From positions 1-64,000 of the forward strand of contig JBBDYH010000126.1 in assembly GCA_040901795.1 (NCBI GenBank): 64,000 nt of DNA. Reading direction: 5' to 3'. The DNA is from JBBDYH01 sp040901795. GTDB taxonomy: Bacteria; Planctomycetota; Planctomycetia; Pirellulales; JALHPA01. Shown piece by piece: positions 1 through 7,308 of this stretch; position 1 is the first letter of the stretch; every line of letters starts with the position of its first letter. A program made the translations under genes and the position numbers. The notes beneath the pieces are model-generated. The model did no database searches and had not been told where the DNA came from. It worked only from the letters and a program-made list of their open reading frames with translations.

Positions 1-177
1 TACAGCGCCAGCGCCCCACCTCCCCTAAATTCCCCAAAGTGCGCGCTGACCCTGGCTTACCTCCGTGGTGCCAGCGCACAAGGAAGCTATCAACACAGTG
101 GCACGTTGATTATATCGCTGGATTAGCTACAGTGAGAATCAACGTCGCGTGACTGATGGGAGGTTTGGAGGTCGCCA

Positions 178-1223
178 ATGTTCAAGCCGTCTCGTCTATT
201 GTTCCTGTCGCTGCTGCTAATGCCAAACGCTTTGCGTGCAGCAGAACTCTCGTTTATTCCGCTCCCCGACCTTCCCGGCGAAGTTGGCCGGACGAGCGCG
301 CATGCGCTTTCATTTAACGGCGAAGTCGCAGTTGGAGAGAGCTTCGGCTTTCCCTTTCGGTGGACCAAGGATTCCGGAATGGTCGCTCTAGGGGAATTGC
401 CAGGTAATAGCAATGACGTGTCGGCCGATGGAACGGTGGTTGTCGGCAGTCGCGCATTAATGGCCTTTCGCTGGGAGCAAGATTTCGGGTTTACTTCTCT
501 TGGAGAAGGATTTGGTCCGACGACTTACGCCAGTAACGTCTCCGCCGACGGCAGATTTTCTGCCGGGCCAAGCGATGGGAGGGCGGTCCGCTGGACGGCT
601 GATGGCCATCCCGAGGACTTAGGTGTGCCCACGACGCTGCCGGTCATTCTTTCGTCGGATGGCTCGATTGCGGCAGGAACGAGGACTGACGGCCGATTTT
701 CGATGCCTTCCGTTGGACCGCTGCTGAGGGTATTGTTCCCTTGAAGGGGTTACCTGGACGGCCGGGGGGACCCTTGGTAAGGGACATGACGCCAGACGGG
801 CGCGTAATTGTCGGAGCGCATGGAGGGGGCTTTATTTGGACGGCCGAAACAGGGATGGTTGAGTTGTCGGCTCTTGTGCCGTATGCCGTGTCCGACGATG
901 CCCGAGTAATGGTCGGACCAAGCACAAGCAACGGCCTACCCGTCATACGGTTCGACGGCACAGCCGTCGATCTACAACCGTTTCTCACTGGGCTAGGCTT
1001 GGATCTGGCCGGTTGGACGTTGACGGAGGTGACCGCCCTATCGGGTGACGGGACGACGATCGCCGGGCGGGGCATCCCTCCTGACCCCTCGATGTCCGGC
1101 GCTTGGATTGCGACTATCCCTGAGCCATCAAATTGGCTGCTGGCCGCAACTACGTTTTTTTTCGGCGCTATTGGTGGTCTGTTGCGGCGCCGGGCAGTGC
1201 GCTCTTTGGCGTGCCAAAGCTAG
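178..1223 (+). pseudogene. HAF-repeat PEP-CTERM secreted protein, frameshifted
   Basis: Two adjoining frames form one gene. The first (178-744) starts with ATG after GGAGGT at 167-172 and has a signal peptide (MFKPSRLLFLSLLL...). It then carries repeats of the extracellular HAF type (FRWTKDSGMVALGELPG, VSADGTVVVGS). The second frame (to 1223) continues the same repeats and ends in a PEP-CTERM signal: the IPEPSNW motif, a hydrophobic helix and an arginine cluster. The repeat register (AFRWTAAEGIVPLKGLPG) resumes in the other frame at about base 702-705, so one base is missing (or two are extra) near 697-704. PEP-CTERM proteins are normally sorted by an exosortase to the surface. The break may be a true inactivating mutation or a sequencing error; the sequence alone cannot decide. 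Repaired length would be about 347 residues. Confidence 0.75.
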
Positions 1224-1315
1224 CGTCGCTGGCCTACCTTGGTCATTCGGATTTCGTGTCGCCGCGGCGACTTTCGTCATTCGCGTGCAGCTTGCCCGCA
1301 GTGGCGGGTCATTCG

Positions 1316-2167
1316 TCATTTCCAGCGCTTAGCGACCTGCTGCTTCATAAACGCCAGGCCGTCGCGGGCGAGCTGCTCTTCGCTTTGATACATTCTCCGC
1401 CAAATCTTGGTCGCGGCGGCGATCTCCGGTAGCGCGAGGCCAAACGCTTCGATCATCAGCCAGCCGTCGTAGCCCACGTCCTTAAGGGTGTCGAAGTTCT
1501 CGTCCCAGCGGATCGCCCCCGCCCCGGGCGTGCTGCGGTCGTTCTCGGAGATGTGTACGTGGCAGAGCACGTCGGCACAGGACTTGATCGCTGCGCTGAC
1601 GCTCTTCTCCTCGATGTTGGCATGAAATGTGTCGTACATCACCTTGCAGCGGGGATGATTCACTTCGCGCGCGAAGCGCGCCGAATCGGCGTGCGTGGTC
1701 AATAGATACGTCTCAAAGCGGTTGAGGCATTCAACGCCCAACGTGACGCCTACCTTGCCGGCGTGTTCAGCAACCTGTCGCATGCTGTCAACGCCCCACT
1801 TCCATTCGTCCGCCGTGGGGCCAGCGCCGCTAAAGTATCCCAAAGCGGAGTGATACGGCCCCACCAGATGCGTGCAGCCGGCGGCCGCACAGCTATCCAG
1901 TGTGGCCTTGATAAGCTCAACGCCTTTGCGTCGGACATCGGCATTCGGACTGATCGGATTGTCCTCTACGCCGCGGATCGTCACGGCAGTTCGCGCCAAT
2001 CCCAGATTGTCGAGGCGTTTGCCAAACGCCGCAAACTTCTTGTCGTCCGGCGCGAACATCGGCAGCTCGACTCCGTCAAAGCCGATCTTTTTTAACGACT
2101 CGACGACGGGCAGAATCGAGTCGTTGATGTCGCCGGTCCACAACAGCAAATTCATGCCGAATTTCAT
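1316..2167 (-). CDS. Sugar isomerase/epimerase, D-tagatose/D-psicose 3-epimerase-like TIM barrel
   Basis: This 283-residue TIM-barrel protein belongs to the xylose-isomerase-like superfamily. The four metal/catalytic positions of ketose 3-epimerases are all visible: Glu146 (LGVECLNRFE), Asp179 (MYDTFHANIEE), His205 (HVHISENDR) and Glu240 (LMIEAFG). The SENDRSTPGAGAIRWDE stretch is also typical of that branch. It probably epimerises or isomerises a free ketose or sugar phosphate in the cytoplasm; the substrate cannot be read from sequence. The ATG start is supported by a GGAG about 10 bases upstream. It is monocistronic or first in a short minus-strand run, and a second TIM-barrel isomerase and an Idh-type oxidoreductase lie within 5 kb, suggesting sugar or polyol catabolism. 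Confidence 0.85.
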   Translation of the reverse strand: MKFGMNLLLWTGDINDSILPVVESLKKIGFDGVELPMFAPDDKKFAAFGKRLDNLGLARTAVTIRGVEDNPISPNADVRRKGVELIKATLDSCAAAGCTHLVGPYHSALGYFSGAGPTADEWKWGVDSMRQVAEHAGKVGVTLGVECLNRFETYLLTTHADSARFAREVNHPRCKVMYDTFHANIEEKSVSAAIKSCADVLCHVHISENDRSTPGAGAIRWDENFDTLKDVGYDGWLMIEAFGLALPEIAAATKIWRRMYQSEEQLARDGLAFMKQQVAKRWK

Positions 2168-2200
2168 GACAGTTCACTCCGGAGTTAATTCGATATTAAA

Positions 2201-2298
2201 AACCGCGGAGACGCGGAGGCGCAGAGAGCAGAGACGAGCCATGATCAACGACGTTTCGTCATTCGGGCATTCACTGCGTCTCTGCGACTCCGCGGTTC
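2201..2298. repeat. Imperfect inverted repeat (AACCGCGGAGACGC type)
   Basis: Left arm 2201-2226 reads AACCGCGGAGACGCGGAGGC followed by GCAGAG. The right arm 2275-2298 is its approximate reverse complement (TGCGTCTCTGCGACTCCGCG, GTT). The arms enclose about 50 bases and could fold as a long hairpin. The right arm overlaps the last codons of the next minus-strand gene, which ends at 2271. Confidence 0.7.
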
Positions 2299-2969
2299 AA
2301 ATCTTTAACGCCCGCCGCGACCTGTTCGGCATCAAGCAGCTCAATCTGCCGATTACGGACTTCGTCGCGCATCGCGGGCAACAGCTCTACGAACGACGCG
2401 GGCAGCGCCGGGAGCCGGACGCGCTGCATCACCTGGTTGAGCCGCACCAACAGTTTGCCATCGTCGGTGTAGTCATACAAGAACCGCGCGCGGCAAAAGA
2501 GCGAAATGAAATTGCTCAGCCGTTGGGCGGGTTGCAACGCGATCCGGTTCACGGCGGCTTCGACAACCGCTCCGTCCACCTCGGCAAGCGCCGCATAGTA
2601 CGCTGTCAGGCGCTCCGGCCGCTGCTCGATCAGCGCGGCATCGAGCAACAATTCGACCAGGATGTGTCCGAGGAACCAAGGCCGAAACCCCTCATCGGCC
2701 GGCAAGGCGTCGTGAGTACGCCGCGAGAAACCGAGCGATAGCTCGGCAAACGCGCGCGTCTGGTGAAACCAGCGGTCGTCGGCGTGATGCCGGCAGATGC
2801 CGCGCGCGACAGCGGCCGTTTCCGCGTCACAGCCGTCGGTCCACTCGGCAGCTCGCTTGGACCGCACTCGCACACCTCGATCCGCCACGCACAGCCAATC
2901 TGGCACGGCCGTGCCGGCTAGAAAGTAGGGATCGTGCGTGAACCGCCACCCGTGGGCGAGGTAGTTCAT
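2271..2969 (-). CDS. Hypothetical protein, faintly ACP-phosphodiesterase-like
   Basis: The protein has 232 residues from the ATG at 2969 (MNYLAHGWRFTHDPYF); an upstream in-frame start would add 16 unconvincing residues. The opening MNYLAHGW, the GTAVPDW motif and the ICRHHADDRWFHQT box with clustered His and Asp resemble the acyl-carrier-protein phosphodiesterase/HD-like fold, but the match is weak. If correct, it would be a metal-dependent phosphohydrolase. The last residues (NRGVAETQ) are encoded by the right arm of the inverted repeat at 2201-2298, so the natural C-terminus was probably replaced or extended by that repeat. No signal peptide or membrane segment is seen. Confidence 0.6.
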   Translation of the reverse strand: MNYLAHGWRFTHDPYFLAGTAVPDWLCVADRGVRVRSKRAAEWTDGCDAETAAVARGICRHHADDRWFHQTRAFAELSLGFSRRTHDALPADEGFRPWFLGHILVELLLDAALIEQRPERLTAYYAALAEVDGAVVEAAVNRIALQPAQRLSNFISLFCRARFLYDYTDDGKLLVRLNQVMQRVRLPALPASFVELLPAMRDEVRNRQIELLDAEQVAAGVKDLNRGVAETQ

Positions 2970-3033
2970 GGCGATGGTCGCTTCGCGGGCTTGAGCACTT
3001 CGCCCAACACGAAGCACCTCCTCTCTGAAAAGT

Positions 3034-3282
3034 TCAACGGCCGACCGTAACGCTCTCCTCGTTTTGAATGGTCACGATAGGCTTACGGTTCACCGGCGGG
3101 ATTGGCATGTTCCGCTCTGCCAACATCGCTATATGTTCACTCATGCCCCATTTTGCCTTGTACAAACAGTCCTCGACCGAGTGGCCGATGCCTGAGAAGC
3201 CCTTCAGCTCGGGAGAGAAAAAGCCGAAATAATCCGGTTCGTTGGTGGCTTCAATCACAAGTGAGTATGGCAAGTCAATCAC
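3034..3282 (-). CDS. hicB: HicB-family antitoxin
   Basis: An 82-residue HicB-like protein. It has the partial RNase-H-like fold pattern of short HicB antitoxins: YSLVIEATNEPDYFGFFSPE, then GFSGIGHSVEDCLYKAKWGM and a charged C-terminus. A strong AGGAGG eight bases upstream of a GTG codon fixes the start. It lies 12 bases downstream of the hicA toxin gene in the usual toxin-first order, so the two are co-transcribed. HicB normally neutralises HicA by binding it and often represses its own promoter. There is no C-terminal helix-turn-helix domain, so DNA binding, if any, must come from elsewhere in the complex. Confidence 0.85.
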   Translation of the reverse strand: MIDLPYSLVIEATNEPDYFGFFSPELKGFSGIGHSVEDCLYKAKWGMSEHIAMLAERNMPIPPVNRKPIVTIQNEESVTVGR

Positions 3283-3294
3283 AGTGCGAACCTC

Positions 3295-3486
3295 CTAACG
3301 GCGTTTGATGCCAGCGGCCTTGAGAATCGCTTTGCAGGTTCCAGTCGGCACTTCCTTGCTTCCATGATAGTCCACGCGGATAAGATTGTCCCATCCGCCT
3401 TTCGCATAGAACCGCACCGATCCCTTCTCTTTTACGAGCGTGAATCCATGCGATTCCAAAAGTCGGACGAGTTCGCTGAACTTCAC
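3295..3486 (-). CDS. hicA: HicA-family toxin, canonical catalytic His replaced
   Basis: A 63-residue dsRBD-fold HicA toxin: KFSELVRLLESHGF opening, the central KGSVRFY strand, and the diagnostic tail DYHGSKEVPTGTCKAILK. HicA is a translation-independent mRNA interferase. The family's catalytic histidine normally follows Gly-Ser (GSH); here that position is valine (GSV). The second conserved histidine (YHG) is retained. The toxin may therefore be weakened, or belong to a subfamily that tolerates this change. The start is a GTG with AGGTG just upstream. It is first in the hicA-hicB pair. Confidence 0.85.
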   Translation of the reverse strand: MKFSELVRLLESHGFTLVKEKGSVRFYAKGGWDNLIRVDYHGSKEVPTGTCKAILKAAGIKRR

Positions 3487-3521
3487 AGGTCACCTGCAAT
3501 GTCCTGCTTTACTTCTCTGGC

Positions 3522-4658
3522 TTAGCTGACCTCCACCCACTCCCCGCTCTTCGCGCTCGCCAGCACGGCGTCGCAAATCTGCTGGGTCTCTAGCGCGTCG
3601 CGGAACGTGGGGCTCGTCGGCTTGCCCTTCGCCAGGCCATCCAGAAAATCGGCCACCTGGTGAACGAATGAATGCTCGTAGCCAATTTGCAGGCCCGGCA
3701 CCCACCATTTGCCCATGTACGGGTGGTCGCCGTCGGTGACGTGGATGCTTCGCCAGCCGCGCAAGGGACCTTCATCGCCATGGTCGAAGTACTGCAACCG
3801 GTGCAAGTCGTGCAGATCCCACTTGATCGACGCCTTTTCGCCGTTGATTTCAAACGTGTAAAGCGCCTTGTGGCCGCGGGCGTAGCGGGTCGATTCAAAG
3901 AGGCCCAGCGAGCCATTCTGAAATCGGCAGAGGAATGCGCAGGCGTCGTCGATACCGACCTTTTCGACCTTGCCGGTCAGATTGTGCTTTCGCTCCTTGA
4001 TGAAAGTCTCGGTCATCGCGGTGACGTTCGCCACGCCGCCATTGAGCCAGATCGCCGTGTCGATACAGTGAGCCAACAAGTCGCCGGTCACACCGCTGCC
4101 GGCGGCCGCCACATCGAGCCGCCAGAGTGCGGTTCCGCCCTGCGGCAAATCGGCCGCGATCGTCCAGTCTTGTAGAAAATTTGCGCGGTAGTGAAAGATG
4201 CGCCCGAGCCGGCCTTCGTCGATTAGTTGCTTGGCAAACGTCACTGCCGGCACGCGGCGGTAGTTGTACCAGACGGTGTTTGCCACACCGGCCTTCTCGA
4301 CCGCCTGGCACATCTCTTCCCCTTCGGCGGCATTCATCGCCAATGGCTTTTCACAGAGGATGATTTTGCCGGCCTGTGCCGCGGCAATTGCGATCTCCTT
4401 GTGCAGATTGTTGGGCACGCAGATATCGACCGCGTCGATGTCCTTGCGCGCCAGTAGTTTCTTCCACTCCGTCTCGACCGATTCATAGCCCCATTTGTCA
4501 GCAAAGACCTTGGCCTTCGCCTCGTCGCGGGCACAAATCGCCTTCAGTACCGGCTGGTAGTCCAGGTCAAAAAAATGGTTGACCGTTTGATACGCGTTCG
4601 AGTGGGCCCGGCCCATAAAGCCGTAGCCGATCATGGCGAGGTTGAGAGGTTTTGGCAT
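3522..4658 (-). CDS. Gfo/Idh/MocA family NAD(P)-dependent oxidoreductase
   Basis: A 378-residue protein with the N-terminal Rossmann fold (MIGYGFMGRAHSNAY, a GxGxxG dinucleotide site), the family signature ILCEKPLAM near residue 105, and a C-terminal alpha/beta substrate domain. Members oxidise or reduce hydroxyls of sugars, inositols or glycosidic substrates using NAD(P). Cytoplasmic: there is no Tat or Sec signal, although many planctomycete paralogs have one. The ATG is preceded directly by TGAACCC heptads instead of a Shine-Dalgarno. Nearby sugar epimerases suggest a shared polyol or sugar pathway. Confidence 0.9.
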   Translation of the reverse strand: MPKPLNLAMIGYGFMGRAHSNAYQTVNHFFDLDYQPVLKAICARDEAKAKVFADKWGYESVETEWKKLLARKDIDAVDICVPNNLHKEIAIAAAQAGKIILCEKPLAMNAAEGEEMCQAVEKAGVANTVWYNYRRVPAVTFAKQLIDEGRLGRIFHYRANFLQDWTIAADLPQGGTALWRLDVAAAGSGVTGDLLAHCIDTAIWLNGGVANVTAMTETFIKERKHNLTGKVEKVGIDDACAFLCRFQNGSLGLFESTRYARGHKALYTFEINGEKASIKWDLHDLHRLQYFDHGDEGPLRGWRSIHVTDGDHPYMGKWWVPGLQIGYEHSFVHQVADFLDGLAKGKPTSPTFRDALETQQICDAVLASAKSGEWVEVS

Positions 4659-4662
4659 TGAA

Positions 4663-4682
4663 GGGTTCAGGGTTCAGGGTTT
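4663..4682 (-). repeat. TGAACCC heptad repeat at a start codon
   Basis: Almost three tandem heptads, TGAACCC on the minus strand (GGGTTCA on plus), end four bases before the ATG of the Gfo/Idh gene. They occupy the place where a ribosome binding site would be expected. Confidence 0.7.
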
Positions 4683-4760
4683 GAGCCTTGGCGTTTACGT
4701 CCATATTTCGGTGCGCGCTCTAATCGAACACCACAATGTTTATGGAGGTCGGCCACGCTT

Positions 4761-4793
4761 CTTTTCCCTAGCCCAGGCGTTCACGCCTGGGTT
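4761..4793. repeat. REP palindrome, left copy
   Basis: The copy reads CTTTTCCCTAG and then the hairpin CCCAGGCGTTCACGCCTGGG. It matches the reverse complement of 5369-5401 at 32 of 33 bases. Confidence 0.85.
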
Positions 4794-4824
4794 TCGGACG
4801 CACAAACAACACCGTTGGCCCGCT

Positions 4825-5295
4825 TTAGCGGGCTTTTGCCATCTCCAATTCTCGCGCGAATTCTTCCCAATCATCGTACTCCACATCGATTCTCTCCAAC
4901 AACTCGGATAAGATGCCGCCTGGTCGGTGATGTCGCTCCTGGTTGTCGATGTAGTGACTCACCTTGGGCAACTCCTCTTTTCGCAGCGTCATTACACCGT
5001 ACCCCTCCTGCCAGCGCAGCTTGAAGCTGGGCTGAATCTCATGGTTGACGCGATATGCGGTTGCGCCTTTCACCTTCCCAATGAAGTCCGCAACAGCGAT
5101 CGTCGGCGGCAAGCGGACCAACAGATGAACGTGGTCTGGCATCGCGTTATGCCGAATCGGTTGGCCGCCGCGCGTCTTCGTCTCTTCGTTCAGCAAGTTA
5201 AGGAATTCGATCCGAAACGAGCGGTGTAAATGCGGATCTCGCGAGTGCGTCGCCCAGATGAAGTGGTAGTAAAGTTGGTGGAAGACGTGGCTCAT
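4825..5295 (-). CDS. REP-associated tyrosine transposase (RAYT, IS200/IS605 TnpA-like)
   Basis: A 156-residue Y1-type HUH single-strand transposase. It opens MSHVFHQLYYHFIWATHSR, carries the metal-binding HUH motif HVH in MPDHVHLLVRLPP, and has the catalytic tyrosine in KVSHYIDNQERHH followed by the typical QERHHRPGG ending. Start chosen at the ATG at 5295 (MSHVFHQ); four extra N-terminal residues are possible. The enzyme nicks and joins ssDNA at hairpins, and here its probable hairpins flank it. RAYTs are usually single-copy, domesticated genes that spread REP sequences. All catalytic residues look intact. Confidence 0.9.
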   Translation of the reverse strand: MSHVFHQLYYHFIWATHSRDPHLHRSFRIEFLNLLNEETKTRGGQPIRHNAMPDHVHLLVRLPPTIAVADFIGKVKGATAYRVNHEIQPSFKLRWQEGYGVMTLRKEELPKVSHYIDNQERHHRPGGILSELLERIDVEYDDWEEFARELEMAKAR

Positions 5296-5328
5296 GTTCG
5301 CCGCCAAGGGCTAAAGCCAATTCGGATA

Positions 5329-5346
5329 AGCCGCCTGAAGGCGGCT
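5329..5346. repeat. Perfect palindrome upstream of RAYT
   Basis: AGCCGCCTGAAGGCGGCT is an 18-base palindrome with an 8-base arm. It lies about 35 bases upstream of the RAYT start, inside the REP-flanked unit. Confidence 0.7.
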
Positions 5347-5368
5347 ACAAAACCATGCGCATATCGTC

Positions 5369-5401
5369 AACCCAGGCGTAAACGCCTGGGCTAGGGAAAA
5401 G
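5369..5401. repeat. REP palindrome, right copy
   Basis: The hairpin CCCAGGCGTAAACGCCTGGG is followed by CTAGGGAAAAG. This is the inverted partner of 4761-4793. Confidence 0.85.
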
Positions 5402-5446
5402 AATACAGCTGAACGCCGTTAATTCATCCCGAATTCACGTGCTACT

Positions 5447-6481
5447 TTACGCCCATCCATTCGCCTCGCGCACCTTGATCATCACATCGAGGATCGTATT
5501 CCAGGTCTGCTGCGTTTCCAGCATTGCATTTGGGAACATGCAGCCGTCCCAACAGATGTGCTTCATCCCGCGCTTGGCGGCGTCCTTGAGCCAGTAGCCT
5601 GAGCAGCGGACGATATCCACCTTGCCGTTGGGATCGTCGGCAGGGCAGTGGCGGCCCGTCTTGTCATGACTGCCCGTGCCGTGCACGCTGCCGTCGTTCT
5701 GCGCCACGTGGAAATCGATCGTCCAGGGGCGCAAGGCGTCGGTCATTTTCTCGTACGCCGACCAGAACTCGACGTCGCTGTAGCCCGGTTTCAAGAGCGC
5801 GTGTTCCGGCGCGTTGATGCCGAGCAAATAGAGATACGTATGCGCAAGATCCGCTTGAAAGCCGACGGTGTCGGGCATGTCCACCGCTTCCAACAGGTTC
5901 ACCATGTCGCGCCAGGAGTGCATGCCAGCCCAGCAGACTTCTCCTTCGGCCGCCAGCCGTTCACCGTGATCGCGAGCGACTTTGGCCGCCTCGCGAAACG
6001 TCTCTGCAATCTTGGCCGTGTTGCCTTCGGAGTCCGCAGCCCAATGCGAAGGACTATCCGCCGAATCGATGCGGATCACACCGTATTTCCGCACGCCGTG
6101 CTGATTGAACACCTTGGCAATGCGGCAGGCCTTTTGCACCGCCAGCACAAATTTCTGGCGGTCCTCGTCGCTTCCCATCGCCGAGGCGCCGACGGTGCCC
6201 GGCCACACGGGCGCTACCAGCGAACCGATTACTAGTCCTTTCGACGCGACCAGATCCGCGATCCGCCGCAGCTCGCCATCGCCGGCGTCAGGGTCGGTGT
6301 GCGGATGGAACAGAAAGTAATCAATTCCCTCAAACTTCTGGCCGTTGACTTCCGCCGCAGCGGTCAGCTCCAACATCCGCTCGAGGCTAATCGGCGGGTG
6401 GTCGGTCCCCGGCTCCTTGCCCACCAAGCCGGGCCACATGGCGTTGTGAAGTTTGGGGAACGTCGAAGTCTGTTGAGTCAT
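5447..6481 (-). CDS. Sugar phosphate isomerase/epimerase family TIM barrel
   Basis: A 344-residue protein of the AP-endonuclease-2/xylose-isomerase-like TIM-barrel superfamily. Visible likely metal ligands are Glu in EGEVCWAGMHS, Asp in VGFQADLAHTY and His in WTIDFHVAQNDG, with IDYFLFHPHTDPDAGD near the N-terminus. The fold is clear; the substrate is not. It lies between the RAYT unit and a Uma2 gene on the same strand as the Gfo/Idh gene, suggesting a sugar or polyol degradation set with the epimerase at 1316-2167. GAGGA lies 11 bases before the ATG. No signal peptide, so cytoplasmic. Confidence 0.85.
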   Translation of the reverse strand: MTQQTSTFPKLHNAMWPGLVGKEPGTDHPPISLERMLELTAAAEVNGQKFEGIDYFLFHPHTDPDAGDGELRRIADLVASKGLVIGSLVAPVWPGTVGASAMGSDEDRQKFVLAVQKACRIAKVFNQHGVRKYGVIRIDSADSPSHWAADSEGNTAKIAETFREAAKVARDHGERLAAEGEVCWAGMHSWRDMVNLLEAVDMPDTVGFQADLAHTYLYLLGINAPEHALLKPGYSDVEFWSAYEKMTDALRPWTIDFHVAQNDGSVHGTGSHDKTGRHCPADDPNGKVDIVRCSGYWLKDAAKRGMKHICWDGCMFPNAMLETQQTWNTILDVMIKVREANGWA

Positions 6482-6522
6482 GGGATCGAAGGTCCTCTAT
6501 TAGTAAAGCAGTTGTTTACTCA

Positions 6523-7278
6523 TTAGTTTTTGTTGCGGCGTCGCCGAACGCGTCTCAAAAACGCTCGCACCAGCGCATTTTCGTCGAGGACACCTTTCTT
6601 TGCCAGCACTTCATTGATGTCTGCGGGTTCGACAAAGGGAAAGGCAACGCTCTTGCGAATCTCCTGATACTTGCCGCGGCGGCGACCGCTCTTGACACGG
6701 CGGTAGAAACGGACAGCGTCGTTGTCGTGACGCCAGATTTCTGGAATGTGGAGGCGCGCAAAGGTGGGCAAACGCGGCACACACGTGTTCGTCACGTCCA
6801 CTTCAATAGCCAAGTCTGGAGGGGGATCAACATCCGGCTCATACGTATCCTTGCCGCGGACCTTCCATTCGTGGGCAACATAATACGCCTCGTCAGGTTG
6901 CAGGCCCTTCTCGACTTCGTCGCTTGTCAAGGTCATCGAGCCGACGCTTTGAATGGGTATGTCGAAAGACAAAGCCATGTACTCAATCATTCTCCCAATC
7001 ATTGTCTTCGTCCAATCGTGATCTTTGCGAGGCGACATCATCTCCAGCGTTCCTTCGCAGTAGGTATGGCGAAGATTGAAATCGCCAAGGGCATCGAGAA
7101 ACCTCTTGTACTCCTCCCATGAGACGCCGTAAAGCAGTCCTCGCATCTCCAGTGTGCCTTCGCTATAAGTATGCCGCGTGTGATGCTCGCCAAGCGCCTC
7201 ATCGATTTTCACGTACATATCCCACGGCACGCCGTAAAGGATCACAAATGGATCATAGTCCGGGGCAACAAGAGCCAT
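6523..7278 (-). CDS. Uma2 family endonuclease-fold protein with duplicated N-terminus
   Basis: A 251-residue Uma2/DUF820 protein, a PD-(D/E)xK nuclease fold seen in large paralog sets in cyanobacteria and planctomycetes. The core motif is PPPDLAIEVDVTN near residue 150-165, with upstream QPDEAYYV. The N-terminus is a tandem duplication: residues 13-45 (ILYGVPWDMY ... HTYSEGTLEM) and 48-80 (LLYGVSWEEY ... HTYCEGTLEM) repeat with a 35-residue period. Only the second copy joins the usual MSPRKDHDW continuation. The start is supported by AGGTGA three bases upstream of the ATG. Biological role of the family is largely unknown, and nuclease activity is not demonstrated here. Confidence 0.85.
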   Translation of the reverse strand: MALVAPDYDPFVILYGVPWDMYVKIDEALGEHHTRHTYSEGTLEMRGLLYGVSWEEYKRFLDALGDFNLRHTYCEGTLEMMSPRKDHDWTKTMIGRMIEYMALSFDIPIQSVGSMTLTSDEVEKGLQPDEAYYVAHEWKVRGKDTYEPDVDPPPDLAIEVDVTNTCVPRLPTFARLHIPEIWRHDNDAVRFYRRVKSGRRRGKYQEIRKSVAFPFVEPADINEVLAKKGVLDENALVRAFLRRVRRRRNKN

Positions 7279-7308
7279 CGGTCACCTTATATCGCTTCTT
7301 ACCTAACG

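Larger units (their letters stand above)
4761..5401 (-). mobile_element. REP-flanked RAYT unit (REPtron-like)
   Basis: A single transposase gene is bracketed by two 33-base REP palindromes (4761-4793 and 5369-5401) in inverted orientation that differ at one loop base. Each has a CTTTTCCCTAG tail followed by the CCCAGGCGTNNACGCCTGGG type hairpin. Further palindromes lie inside, at about 4818-4833 (CCCGCTTTAGCGGG) and 5329-5346 (AGCCGCCTGAAGGCGGCT). This is the layout of REP-associated tyrosine transposases. No target-site duplication was seen. Confidence 0.8.

Noticed and set aside
4818..4836. GCCCGC-loop-GCGGGC with a short T run as a terminator
   Set aside because: It lies inside the 3' end of the RAYT gene and reads as a terminator only on the plus strand, where no gene needs it; more likely part of the REP unit.
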